A DNA stretch of 24,378 bases from Cyanobacteria bacterium UBA947 (GTDB lineage Bacteria > Cyanobacteriota > Vampirovibrionia > Gastranaerophilales > Gastranaerophilaceae): assembly GCA_002293275.1 (NCBI GenBank), contig DBCX01000022.1, positions 1-24,378 of the forward strand. The letters run 5' to 3'. Positions within the stretch are counted from its first letter, which is position 1. Every line of letters starts with the position of its first letter. Shown here piece after piece: positions 15,399-22,029 of the stretch. The notes under the pieces are model-generated. The model searched no databases and had not been told where the DNA came from. It saw only the letters and a list, made by a program, of their open reading frames with translations. Made by a program: the position numbers and the translations under genes.

Positions 15399-16277
15399 TT
15401 AAACCTTTTGGAAAAGCATTACATATTCGTGCTTAAAAATATAAAACCCGCCGGCTAATGCACGGTAGCGCCACAAGTTCGCCGTCTTACCCTTCGCCCG
15501 CTCGTTGCCCTGCATATCCTTTATAATAATCGCCTTTGTTATAAACCCAAGCTCGTTCATCTTTGCCATGCACCCGAACCCCAGCGGAATATGCTGCGAA
15601 TTTGCGTACTTGTCCCCTATTATCAACGCCGCATAACGCCCCTTTTCCAGCAAATCGTAACCGTTCTTGGCAACCTTGCCAAACAATTCGTAAAAATCTT
15701 CCGTGCTTGCGCAGTTGGACAAATCCTCTTTTTTGTCGGAAAACTTGATTATATCATCATAAGGCGGATGCAAAATCAAAAGCTGCGCCTTGTCTTTGCC
15801 CGATTCTTTGCCCAAAATATCAAGCGCTTCCTGAACTTTTTCTTTCCCCTCAATACTTGCCGAGTCTGCACAAATCGTTCTGACATCGGTTACCCGCTGC
15901 TCGGGCGTGAATTTTTGTTCAACATGCTCGGCCTGCTCTTGTTTAAGTTCAACCCCGATGCATCTGCGGCCCATATTTACCGCCTCAATACCCGATGTAC
16001 CCGACCCGAAAAACAAATCCAGCACAATATCACCTTTTTTTGTGAACCGCTCATACAGCTGCTGCGCAATCTGCGGGATAAAGTTGCCGTGATACTCGTT
16101 TGAGTGCCCGCCCTCGCGCGAACGCGTCGGAAACTCCCACAAAGTATCAGTTTTTACATGCTCGTAATCACGCCACGCATTCAAATCAATATCGTTATAC
16201 TTAACCGTCTTTGTAGGCTTTGCTATCTGTAAATCCGGCTTTACCGCGGGTTTTAATTTTGTGTTAGTTCTTTTCAT
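15399..16277 (-). CDS. Orphan DNA (N4/N6) methyltransferase
   Basis: The 292-residue protein is a SAM-dependent amino-methyltransferase. The SAM site is LDLFFGSGTSGIEAV (87-100) followed by the acidic Glu110 in RRCIGVELK. The catalytic motif IV reads HPPYDD at 170-175, a variant of (D/N/S)PPY. HGNFIPQIAQQLYERFTKKGD upstream of the SAM motif resembles the helix that precedes it in the N6_N4_Mtase family. SAM motif first and HPPY second is the alpha/gamma-like order, whereas many N6_N4_Mtase members have the reverse, so it is a permuted member. No restriction enzyme or specificity gene is nearby, making it an orphan (regulatory or defence remnant). Methylation of structured RNA is not excluded. 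The gene is divergent from mutL. A TATAAA box four bases before ATG, with no Shine-Dalgarno sequence, hints at a leaderless message. Confidence 0.8.
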   Translation of the reverse strand: MKRTNTKLKPAVKPDLQIAKPTKTVKYNDIDLNAWRDYEHVKTDTLWEFPTRSREGGHSNEYHGNFIPQIAQQLYERFTKKGDIVLDLFFGSGTSGIEAVNMGRRCIGVELKQEQAEHVEQKFTPEQRVTDVRTICADSASIEGKEKVQEALDILGKESGKDKAQLLILHPPYDDIIKFSDKKEDLSNCASTEDFYELFGKVAKNGYDLLEKGRYAALIIGDKYANSQHIPLGFGCMAKMNELGFITKAIIIKDMQGNERAKGKTANLWRYRALAGGFYIFKHEYVMLFQKV

Positions 16278-16326
16278 GTTATTTATACTACATGATTGTT
16301 AAGAAATATTAATCATTTATTTGGTG

Positions 16327-16332
16327 TATAAT
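16327..16332 (+). promoter_or_regulatory. Candidate -10 box for mutL
   Basis: A perfect TATAAT lies 78 bases before the mutL ATG, followed by a GTGA-type tandem repeat (16335-16346). No matching -35 is visible at 16-18 bases. If used, transcription would start near 16339 and the leader would carry the hairpins listed separately. Confidence 0.35.
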
Positions 16333-16347
16333 AATGAGTGAGTGAGA

Positions 16348-16375
16348 CAGATAAAAATGTTTACATTTTTATCTG
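16348..16375. promoter_or_regulatory. Perfect 12-bp inverted repeat in the mutL leader
   Basis: CAGATAAAAATG, loop TTTA, CATTTTTATCTG: every one of the 12 positions pairs. It lies between the candidate -10 and the mutL ribosome binding site, and upstream of the divergent methyltransferase gene. It is AT-rich, and no free U-run follows it on either strand, so it does not look like an ordinary terminator. It could be an RNA hairpin in the mutL leader or a palindromic protein-binding site shared by the two divergent genes. Confidence 0.6.
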
Positions 16376-16390
16376 CAAGCGAACGAATTA

Positions 16391-16403
16391 AATCCGAAGG
16401 ATT
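16391..16403 (+). promoter_or_regulatory. Small hairpin covering the mutL ribosome binding site
   Basis: AATCC-GAA-GGATT forms a five-base stem with a three-base loop. The likely Shine-Dalgarno sequence GAAGGA (nine bases before ATG 16411) sits inside its loop and right arm, so translation of mutL may be modulated by its opening. The stem is short, so the effect is uncertain. Confidence 0.35.
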
Positions 16404-16410
16404 ATAAGTC

Positions 16411-18138
16411 ATGGGACGAATTAAACAACTGGATGCGCATCTAATCAACCAAATCGCAGCGGGTGAGGTCATTGAGCGCCCCGCCTCGGTTGTCAAAGAA
16501 CTGGTTGAAAACTCAATTGATGCCGGCGCAACCCGCGTGAGTGTTGAGATTTCCAACGACTGCCGCGACATCCGCGTCGCCGACAACGGCGCAGGCATCC
16601 ACCCCGATGATATTGTGCTCGCATTCTCAAAGCACGCTACCAGCAAAATCGCCTCAAACGACGACCTGTTCGCTATTAACACGCTCGGATTCCGCGGGGA
16701 AGCTCTGTCCAGTATAATTTCTATCGCAAAAGTTACCTGCACCACCCGCACTGCAGAGTTTGACACCGGTACAAGAGTTACGTGTGAAAACTCGCAAGTA
16801 ACAACCGCCGAAACAGGCTGCGCCGTCGGCACAATCATGGAGGTCAAAGACCTGTTTTGCAACCTGCCCGCGCGTTTGAAGTTTTTGAAAAACCCGAACA
16901 CCGAGTTTTCATACATCCAAGAGTTAATCCAATCGCTTGCCCTGGCGCACCCGGCGGTCTCATTTGAACTCAAAAAAAACGGCAAAACAGTGTTCAAAAC
17001 CGAGCAGGGCGGCGAGCTTGCGCAGATTATTGACCAAATAGCACCATCTGCCGGTCTCAAACAGGTTCTAAAAACCGACAAGCTCTCCGGTCTTGTCATA
17101 AGCGGCTATGTCAGCACACCGGATTTCACCCGGTCGAGCAAAAAAGGCTACCACACATACATAAACTCGCGCGCCGTCAAATGTCCCGTCTTCCAAAAAT
17201 CAATAGACACCGCTTACAGAACGCTTATCGCGTCCGGCAAATACCCTTTCGTCGTGCTCAACCTTGAGATCCCGCCGGCCGACGTTGATGTGAACGTTCA
17301 CCCGACAAAAAAAGAGGTCCGCTACAAAAATACCAACCAGATTTTCAGCTTTATCCAGTTTGCGATTTTGGCGGCGCTTGATAATTATGTTGAATCCGCA
17401 CCGGCGGCATCTGTTGCCCCTGTTGCCTCTTTCGCCCCGGCGCAAAATGTTGTGGAGTTTCAATCAAAAGATATTTTTATTGACAAGGACGATGACACAA
17501 TGTACGTAAGTGATACCGCCGCGCCCTTGCAAACACTGGTTTTTGAGCCGCCTGCGCAAACTTTGTTTGTTGCGCCGGAGGAAGAACCCAATCAAGTTGA
17601 CCCCGTCATCGGCCAGTACAAAAACACCTACATTCTGGTTGAGCGCGAGGAAGGCCTTGAAATTATTGACCAGCACATCGCGCACGAGCGCTATCTGTAC
17701 GAAAAATTTAAAAGTGAAAAAGAGCCCGTCAGCCAAATGCTGTTTGTATCGGACGTTATCCCGGTTTCCACCGCGGAAGCCGCGCTTGTCAAAGAAAACC
17801 TGCCGCAGTTTGAAAAATTCGGTTACGGCATAGAGTTCTTGAACGACGCCGAAATCACGTTCAGAAAAGTGCCGCACGCGCTGGCAAAAGTCAACCCCAA
17901 AGAGATTTTAGCCGATATTTTGGACGGCGGCCTGACAAATTTGGAAGAGCGGATTTTAATGACAAGCGCGTGCAAAGCGTCCGTCAAAGCCGGTGAAAAG
18001 CTGTCAACCTGGCAGATGCAAGAGATTGTCAAAAACTGGCGTGCTACAAAACTGCCCTACACCTGCCCGCACGGCCGCCCGATTTCAAAAATCATCCCCC
18101 ACAAGGAGATTGCCGCGTTTTTTATGCGCTCCGAATAA
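16411..18138 (+). CDS. mutL: DNA mismatch repair protein MutL
   Basis: MutL links mismatch recognition by MutS to strand incision. The 575 residues comprise an N-terminal GHKL ATPase (about 1-330) and a C-terminal dimerisation domain, joined by an acidic Ala/Pro-rich linker. ATP-binding motifs are clear: ELVENSIDAGA (30-40), DNGAGI (58-63) and TLGFRGEALSS (91-101). The C-terminal domain has DQHIAHERYLYE at 420-431, matching the endonuclease motif DQHA(x)2E(x)4E except Ile for Ala, plus ACKASVKAGE and CPHGRP at 552-557. It is therefore the self-nicking type expected in bacteria without MutH. mutS is not adjacent. The start MGRIKQLDAHLINQIAAGEV is typical. Its 3' end overlaps the convergent udp gene by 17 bases. 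Confidence 0.97.
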   Translation: MGRIKQLDAHLINQIAAGEVIERPASVVKELVENSIDAGATRVSVEISNDCRDIRVADNGAGIHPDDIVLAFSKHATSKIASNDDLFAINTLGFRGEALSSIISIAKVTCTTRTAEFDTGTRVTCENSQVTTAETGCAVGTIMEVKDLFCNLPARLKFLKNPNTEFSYIQELIQSLALAHPAVSFELKKNGKTVFKTEQGGELAQIIDQIAPSAGLKQVLKTDKLSGLVISGYVSTPDFTRSSKKGYHTYINSRAVKCPVFQKSIDTAYRTLIASGKYPFVVLNLEIPPADVDVNVHPTKKEVRYKNTNQIFSFIQFAILAALDNYVESAPAASVAPVASFAPAQNVVEFQSKDIFIDKDDDTMYVSDTAAPLQTLVFEPPAQTLFVAPEEEPNQVDPVIGQYKNTYILVEREEGLEIIDQHIAHERYLYEKFKSEKEPVSQMLFVSDVIPVSTAEAALVKENLPQFEKFGYGIEFLNDAEITFRKVPHALAKVNPKEILADILDGGLTNLEERILMTSACKASVKAGEKLSTWQMQEIVKNWRATKLPYTCPHGRPISKIIPHKEIAAFFMRSE

Positions 18139-18886
18139 GCAGCTTTATCGCCTCAATCGCTGTTTTGATTGCGGTTTCGGTGTCGTGCACAACCGGGTTT
18201 TCTAATCCTTGCTTTTCGCGCTCCTGATTGGCGACAGTCAGCAAAACCGTCCCGCATTTTACACCCAGCGCGCTCGCTGCGACAAACAATGCGGCCGATT
18301 CCATCTCGGATGCTTTTACGCCGAGCCGTTTCCACGCCTCCCATTTTTCAAGCAGCTCACCGCTTACCGGCATGCGCTCCGGGCTGTGCTGCCCGTAAAA
18401 CGAGTCTTTGCACTGCACAACACCCGCGTGGAACGTATAACCGCAGCCCTGAGCGGCTTGTACCAGCGCGTTTGTCACACCCAAATCCGCCACCGCCGGA
18501 AACTCAATCGGTGCGTACTCTCTGGATGTACCTTCCGCACGCACAGACCCTGTTGCAACAACCAAATCACCGCTTTTTACGTCAGTATCAATCCCGCCGC
18601 AGGTTCCGACCCGGATAAATGTGTCAGCACCCACTTTGACGAGCTCTTCCAGCGCAATCGCAGCTGACGGCCCGCCGATACCTGTTGAGCACACACTCAC
18701 CTTTTCACCGTTCAACGAGCCGGTATACGTCACATACTCGCGGCAATCAGCCACAAGCTTTGCGCCGTCAAGAAACGCTGCAATCTTTTCACACCGTTTC
18801 GGGTCGCCCGGCAAAATTACATATCTGCCCGCATCGCCCTGTTTTAGCCCGATGTGATATTGAACACCTTCCTCAGCGTATTTCAT
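18122..18886 (-). CDS. udp: Uridine phosphorylase
   Basis: Udp reversibly splits uridine and phosphate into uracil and ribose 1-phosphate in pyrimidine salvage. The 254 residues match the family (E. coli 253). The phosphate-site GDP (27-29), Arg49, STGIGGPS (67-74) and Arg92 are present, as is the ribose-binding EMES (194-197). Gln166 and Arg171 in FYGQHSPERMP correspond to the Gln/Arg pair that recognises uracil, which favours Udp over DeoD-type purine phosphorylases. AAGGAAG lies before the ATG. The gene follows ompH by about 55 bases on the same strand but has no functional link to the envelope genes. A G/C-rich hairpin sits in that gap. Its 3' end overlaps mutL. Confidence 0.92.
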   Translation of the reverse strand: MKYAEEGVQYHIGLKQGDAGRYVILPGDPKRCEKIAAFLDGAKLVADCREYVTYTGSLNGEKVSVCSTGIGGPSAAIALEELVKVGADTFIRVGTCGGIDTDVKSGDLVVATGSVRAEGTSREYAPIEFPAVADLGVTNALVQAAQGCGYTFHAGVVQCKDSFYGQHSPERMPVSGELLEKWEAWKRLGVKASEMESAALFVAASALGVKCGTVLLTVANQEREKQGLENPVVHDTETAIKTAIEAIKLLIRSA

Positions 18887-18912
18887 TTTCTTCCTTTCCG
18901 GAGAGCATTGGT

Positions 18913-18936
18913 GGGGTCAGCCCCCCATTTACCCCT
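18913..18936 (-). repeat. G-rich palindromic segment between ompH and udp
   Basis: On the minus strand GGGG-CTGA-CCCC (18913-18924) forms a small hairpin, and just before it in that reading is GGGGTAAAT (within 18928-18936), a word close to the GGGTAAGGG repeats near gyrA and accC. No U-run follows, so it is not a standard terminator. It may be an intergenic repeat fragment or a weak attenuator. Confidence 0.35.
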
Positions 18937-18941
18937 TGCCT

Positions 18942-19376
18942 CTAGCCGCCGAGTTTCAGTTTGTTGATAACCAAGTCCGTCACATCCACGCCGCCGACAA
19001 AAATCACACGGAAATCCAAAATCGCGTCCAGTTTTTGCTCAACAAGCACCTGTTTTGCCGCTGCCTGGATTTTGACGTAAATCTGCTCCTCTTTTTGTTT
19101 GCGCATTTTCATCAAGGCTTCTTCTTTTGCCTTGAATTCTTTTGCGGTCGCCGCTTCAAAGTTTTGTTTTTTTAGCGGGGTATCCAAAAGTTTGTACTGT
19201 TTTTCCTTATCAAGCATAAATTGTTGCAGCGCAACGGTTTGCGCGTCAATTTCTTTTACCGCAGATTTGGCCAGCGGATAATTATCCTGAACCTTTTGGT
19301 AATCAATTGCGCCCACACCTGCCGCAAAGCCCGGCAATCCCGCCAGCATCATCAATGTCACTAATAATTTTTTCAT
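18942..19376 (-). CDS. OmpH/Skp-family periplasmic chaperone
   Basis: The 144-residue protein starts with a signal peptide (about 1-19, MKKLLVTLMMLAGLPGFAAG) and continues GAIDYQKVQDNYPLAKSA, the first strand of OmpH/Skp proteins. A long charged coiled-coil of Lys, Glu and Gln (about 40-115) follows, then the closing strand LDAILDFRVIFVGGVDVTDLVIN. Skp holds unfolded outer membrane proteins in the periplasm and passes them to BamA. It lies 33 bases after bamA on the same strand, with AGGAGGAG before its ATG, the usual bamA-ompH arrangement in diderms. lpxD and other lipid A genes that often follow are absent; udp comes next instead. Confidence 0.9.
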   Translation of the reverse strand: MKKLLVTLMMLAGLPGFAAGVGAIDYQKVQDNYPLAKSAVKEIDAQTVALQQFMLDKEKQYKLLDTPLKKQNFEAATAKEFKAKEEALMKMRKQKEEQIYVKIQAAAKQVLVEQKLDAILDFRVIFVGGVDVTDLVINKLKLGG

Positions 19377-19409
19377 TGTCTCCTCCTTTTTATTTTAATT
19401 GTACCACAA

Positions 19410-21308
19410 TCAATACATCATCATATCACCCATACCGAACGAGAAAAATCCGCTTTTGCTGCCGTGTGTTCCGACGGCTGTAAGCGGGAATCCGTAATCA
19501 AGCGACAACGGTCCCATCCCCGGTACAAAAAGCTTCAACCCCACGCCCGATGACACCGCGTAACCCGGTCTGCCGTACGCCGCGTCCGCGATGGTTTGGT
19601 TGCCCAGTATTTGACCTGCATCAACCCACGCTGTCAGTCTTACGTTATTGAGAAACGCCATTTTTTCAAACCGGTCAACAAACGGCAGCGGTGTCGCAAA
19701 TTCCGCAGAACCCATCACAAACCCGTCACCGGTACCGACTCCGCTCATCTTGAACCCTCTTATTGTGTACGGGCCGCCCAACCGGTACGCCATTACATCA
19801 GGCATGTGATCGCCGTGCACCTTGCCGCCCGCCTTAACCATAAATGAAAGCGATGACTTCTTTGCAACCGGTACATATTGTTTCACCATACCCACAAGTT
19901 TGCCGTGTGTGCGGTTAAGATGGTTCAAACCGATTTCTTCCTGAAACTTCAAGTTAGCCAGCGTACCTTTGCGCGTAACCGTTGTATTATCACGCGTGTC
20001 ATACGTTATCCCCGGCGCCAAACCCAAAAACGCGCCGCCTTCAAGCTGTCTTGCACGGTCTGCCGGCGAAAACCCCATCGCATAGGCTCTTGAACCGTCA
20101 CCCTCCGACATCATAATGTTTTGAGCCCCAAAAGTAAAGCTGTGCGTGACGTTTTTGTTGGACGTCATCTTGCGCGCAATCGTCGCCTCCGCCCCGATTC
20201 TTCGCTCAATCGCAAGCGGTACCTGCCACGAGCCAAAGTCTCTGTAATAAAGTCTGCTCATCAAAGATGTGTCCGCGTTATAAAAATACGGTTCAAAAAA
20301 GCTCAATTCAGCCTGCATATTCATCCGGCTCATCACCGAATCATCGCTCATCATCATCCCGGAACCCACTGTCCCGTTCAAAGACAGCCGCTGGTTGAGC
20401 CCGCGGAAGTTGTTATCCGAAATCCCCGCCGAACCGAACGCACCCATAACCGAGTCCAAACCGCCGCCAAGCGAAATCGCCGCCGTGCGCTGCTCTTGAA
20501 TATTTATCGTAACATCATAGGTATCAGGCGCCTCAGCCGGCTGGATTTCGCGCGAGACATCCTTGAACGATTGCGTCGCATAAAGCCGCACCAAATCCTC
20601 TTTCAGCATGTTCTCGTTATAAATCGCACCGGGTTCGGTCAAAATGTTGCGCTCAATGACAAAACTCTTTGTCTTCTCGTTGCCCGCAATCATAATCTTG
20701 TTAATCCTGCCCTCTTTTATGTTAACATTCAAAACGCCGTCAGGATCATCACCTACGTGGTCAACGCGTGCAAGGATATATCCTTTTTGCGCGTAGCAGT
20801 CCTGTATTGACGAAATAGCATCGTTAATATGCCCGATATGCTGCGGCATCCCGCGCATCGGCAGCAAAATATCCAGAATTTCGCCCGTTGACACAACCGT
20901 GTTGCCCTGTACCGTAAAATCCATAACAGGATTGTTCTCTTCCAGCAGGATTTTCAATGATACCGTGCCGTCCGGGTTGTCATAAGGCACAACTTTTATC
21001 TTATCCGTAAAATATCCCAGCGCATAAATGCTCTGCAAGTCGGCTTGAACAAGGTCACGCGAGTATTCATCGCCTGCTTTTGTGCTCATCTTTTCCGCGA
21101 CCTGCGCGGCGCTGACTGAGTTTGTGCCAAGCACCTCAATATCTTTGATGATTTTTTTGCCGCCTGACGAAACCGTTTCAACAACACCGGTCTGGATTTC
21201 CACATGCCGGCCCAAATGTGTTGCAGACGGCGGCTTTAAAGGCGCAGCAAGGCACGGGGCGCTCCCCACCAACAAACAAATTATGGCTGTACAGACCTGT
21301 CTTTTCAT
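19410..21308 (-). CDS. bamA: Outer membrane assembly factor BamA (Omp85, three POTRA domains)
   Basis: BamA inserts beta-barrel proteins into the outer membrane. The 632 residues comprise a signal peptide (about 1-22), three POTRA domains (about 54-122, 127-199, 202-272) and the 16-strand Omp85 barrel (about 277-632). The conserved loop-6 motif is R517-G518-F519 in GPYTIRGFKM. Proteobacterial BamA has five POTRA domains; three is characteristic of cyanobacterial Omp85, supporting the lineage inference. The barrel ends GMGDMMMY, with Tyr rather than Phe as last residue, and the region around residue 320-340 is unusually Met-rich. There is no strong Shine-Dalgarno sequence; a TATGAT box lies about 20 bases before ATG. 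ompH follows directly. Confidence 0.95.
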   Translation of the reverse strand: MKRQVCTAIICLLVGSAPCLAAPLKPPSATHLGRHVEIQTGVVETVSSGGKKIIKDIEVLGTNSVSAAQVAEKMSTKAGDEYSRDLVQADLQSIYALGYFTDKIKVVPYDNPDGTVSLKILLEENNPVMDFTVQGNTVVSTGEILDILLPMRGMPQHIGHINDAISSIQDCYAQKGYILARVDHVGDDPDGVLNVNIKEGRINKIMIAGNEKTKSFVIERNILTEPGAIYNENMLKEDLVRLYATQSFKDVSREIQPAEAPDTYDVTINIQEQRTAAISLGGGLDSVMGAFGSAGISDNNFRGLNQRLSLNGTVGSGMMMSDDSVMSRMNMQAELSFFEPYFYNADTSLMSRLYYRDFGSWQVPLAIERRIGAEATIARKMTSNKNVTHSFTFGAQNIMMSEGDGSRAYAMGFSPADRARQLEGGAFLGLAPGITYDTRDNTTVTRKGTLANLKFQEEIGLNHLNRTHGKLVGMVKQYVPVAKKSSLSFMVKAGGKVHGDHMPDVMAYRLGGPYTIRGFKMSGVGTGDGFVMGSAEFATPLPFVDRFEKMAFLNNVRLTAWVDAGQILGNQTIADAAYGRPGYAVSSGVGLKLFVPGMGPLSLDYGFPLTAVGTHGSKSGFFSFGMGDMMMY

Positions 21309-21350
21309 TTTGATAACACCATTTTATCATAAAATAAAGCTTACGGACAC

Positions 21351-21369
21351 AAAAAATTGCCGGGGCGGC
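21351..21369 (-). terminator. Possible weak terminator after the ykgJ-like gene
   Basis: On the minus strand GCCG-CCC-CGGC (21359-21369) is followed by AATTTTTT. The stem is only four base pairs, and an alternative GGGC/GCCC pairing exists just before it. It lies in the 72-base gap before bamA and could partly separate the two transcripts. Confidence 0.3.
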
Positions 21370-21380
21370 CTAGCCCAAAA

Positions 21381-21941
21381 TTACCAGTAATCCGACCCGT
21401 GTTTTTTGTGCATATCTATTGTTTTTTGGATGGTTTGTTTTACGCCGGCGATTTTTTCAAGCGTTTCAGGGTCGCTTGTCACCATCAAATCAAGCTCTTG
21501 CAGCTGCTCTTTTGCCCGCCGGACCTTGTGTTTGTCCTCCTCGCGTTTCCACATAAGCCAATTCTCAAACCCGCACCCCGGCGGCACAACAGCCCACGGC
21601 GTGCTCGGGCAGTGCCGGCACAACAGCGGCCTGTTCTCGTAATTTCCGCACAAATTGTCCTCTTTTATAAACTTGCACCCGTAAAATGTCACACCCTCGC
21701 TTGTTCCGAGCTCTTTCAAAATATTATCAACAAGCTCGCCATCTTGCGCACGCGCCGCCTCAACTGATTCATAGGGCTCAAACACACCCAAAAAATCCCT
21801 CGCACCCTCATCGCCCGCCTCGGCCATCTTAACCAGCTTCTCATACGAGTTTGACGTTGTTGATGCCCGGCAGCACCTGCCGCACATCTTACACAACCTT
21901 TGCGGACGTTTGTTCAACCAGTTCTTTTCATAATTATCCAT
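21381..21941 (-). CDS. YkgJ-family cysteine cluster protein (UPF0153-like)
   Basis: The 186-residue soluble protein has the Cys pattern of the YkgJ/zinc- or iron-chelating family: C17-x2-C20-x2-C23-C24 near the N-terminus, then C89, C98, C108, C111 and C123. The family signature GCKF...CGNYENRPLLCRHCP is clear. These proteins are thought to bind Zn or an Fe-S cluster, but the biochemical role is unknown; one proposal from the family name is a ferredoxin-like function. The C-terminal third is charged and helical. No Shine-Dalgarno sequence precedes the ATG; instead a promoter -10 box ends six bases upstream, so the message is probably leaderless. It sits upstream of bamA on the same strand. 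Confidence 0.85.
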   Translation of the reverse strand: MDNYEKNWLNKRPQRLCKMCGRCCRASTTSNSYEKLVKMAEAGDEGARDFLGVFEPYESVEAARAQDGELVDNILKELGTSEGVTFYGCKFIKEDNLCGNYENRPLLCRHCPSTPWAVVPPGCGFENWLMWKREEDKHKVRRAKEQLQELDLMVTSDPETLEKIAGVKQTIQKTIDMHKKHGSDYW

Positions 21942-21947
21942 ACTGTT

Positions 21948-21976
21948 ATTCTACGCATTTCTTTACAAAAAGGCAA
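21948..21976 (-). promoter_or_regulatory. Promoter giving a probable leaderless message for the ykgJ-like gene
   Basis: On the minus strand TTGCCT (21971-21976), exactly 17 bases, TAGAAT (21948-21953), then six bases to the ATG at 21941. The expected start of transcription coincides with the A of ATG, and no ribosome binding site can fit. Confidence 0.55.
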
Positions 21977-22029
21977 TTTTTTAATGTTGCGATACTTAAT
22001 ATACATGTAGTAGTGTAAGGTAGATTAAC

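Noticed and set aside
15033..15458. 141-residue plus-strand ORF across the symporter and methyltransferase 3' ends
   Set aside because: Its composition is that of an antisense frame of a membrane protein, and it overlaps two well-supported genes.
15399..16277. Restriction-modification system
   Set aside because: No endonuclease or specificity subunit is found on either side; neighbours are a symporter and mutL.
20121..20810. 229-residue plus-strand ORF opposite bamA
   Set aside because: It is an Arg/His-rich shadow of BamA with no start signal.
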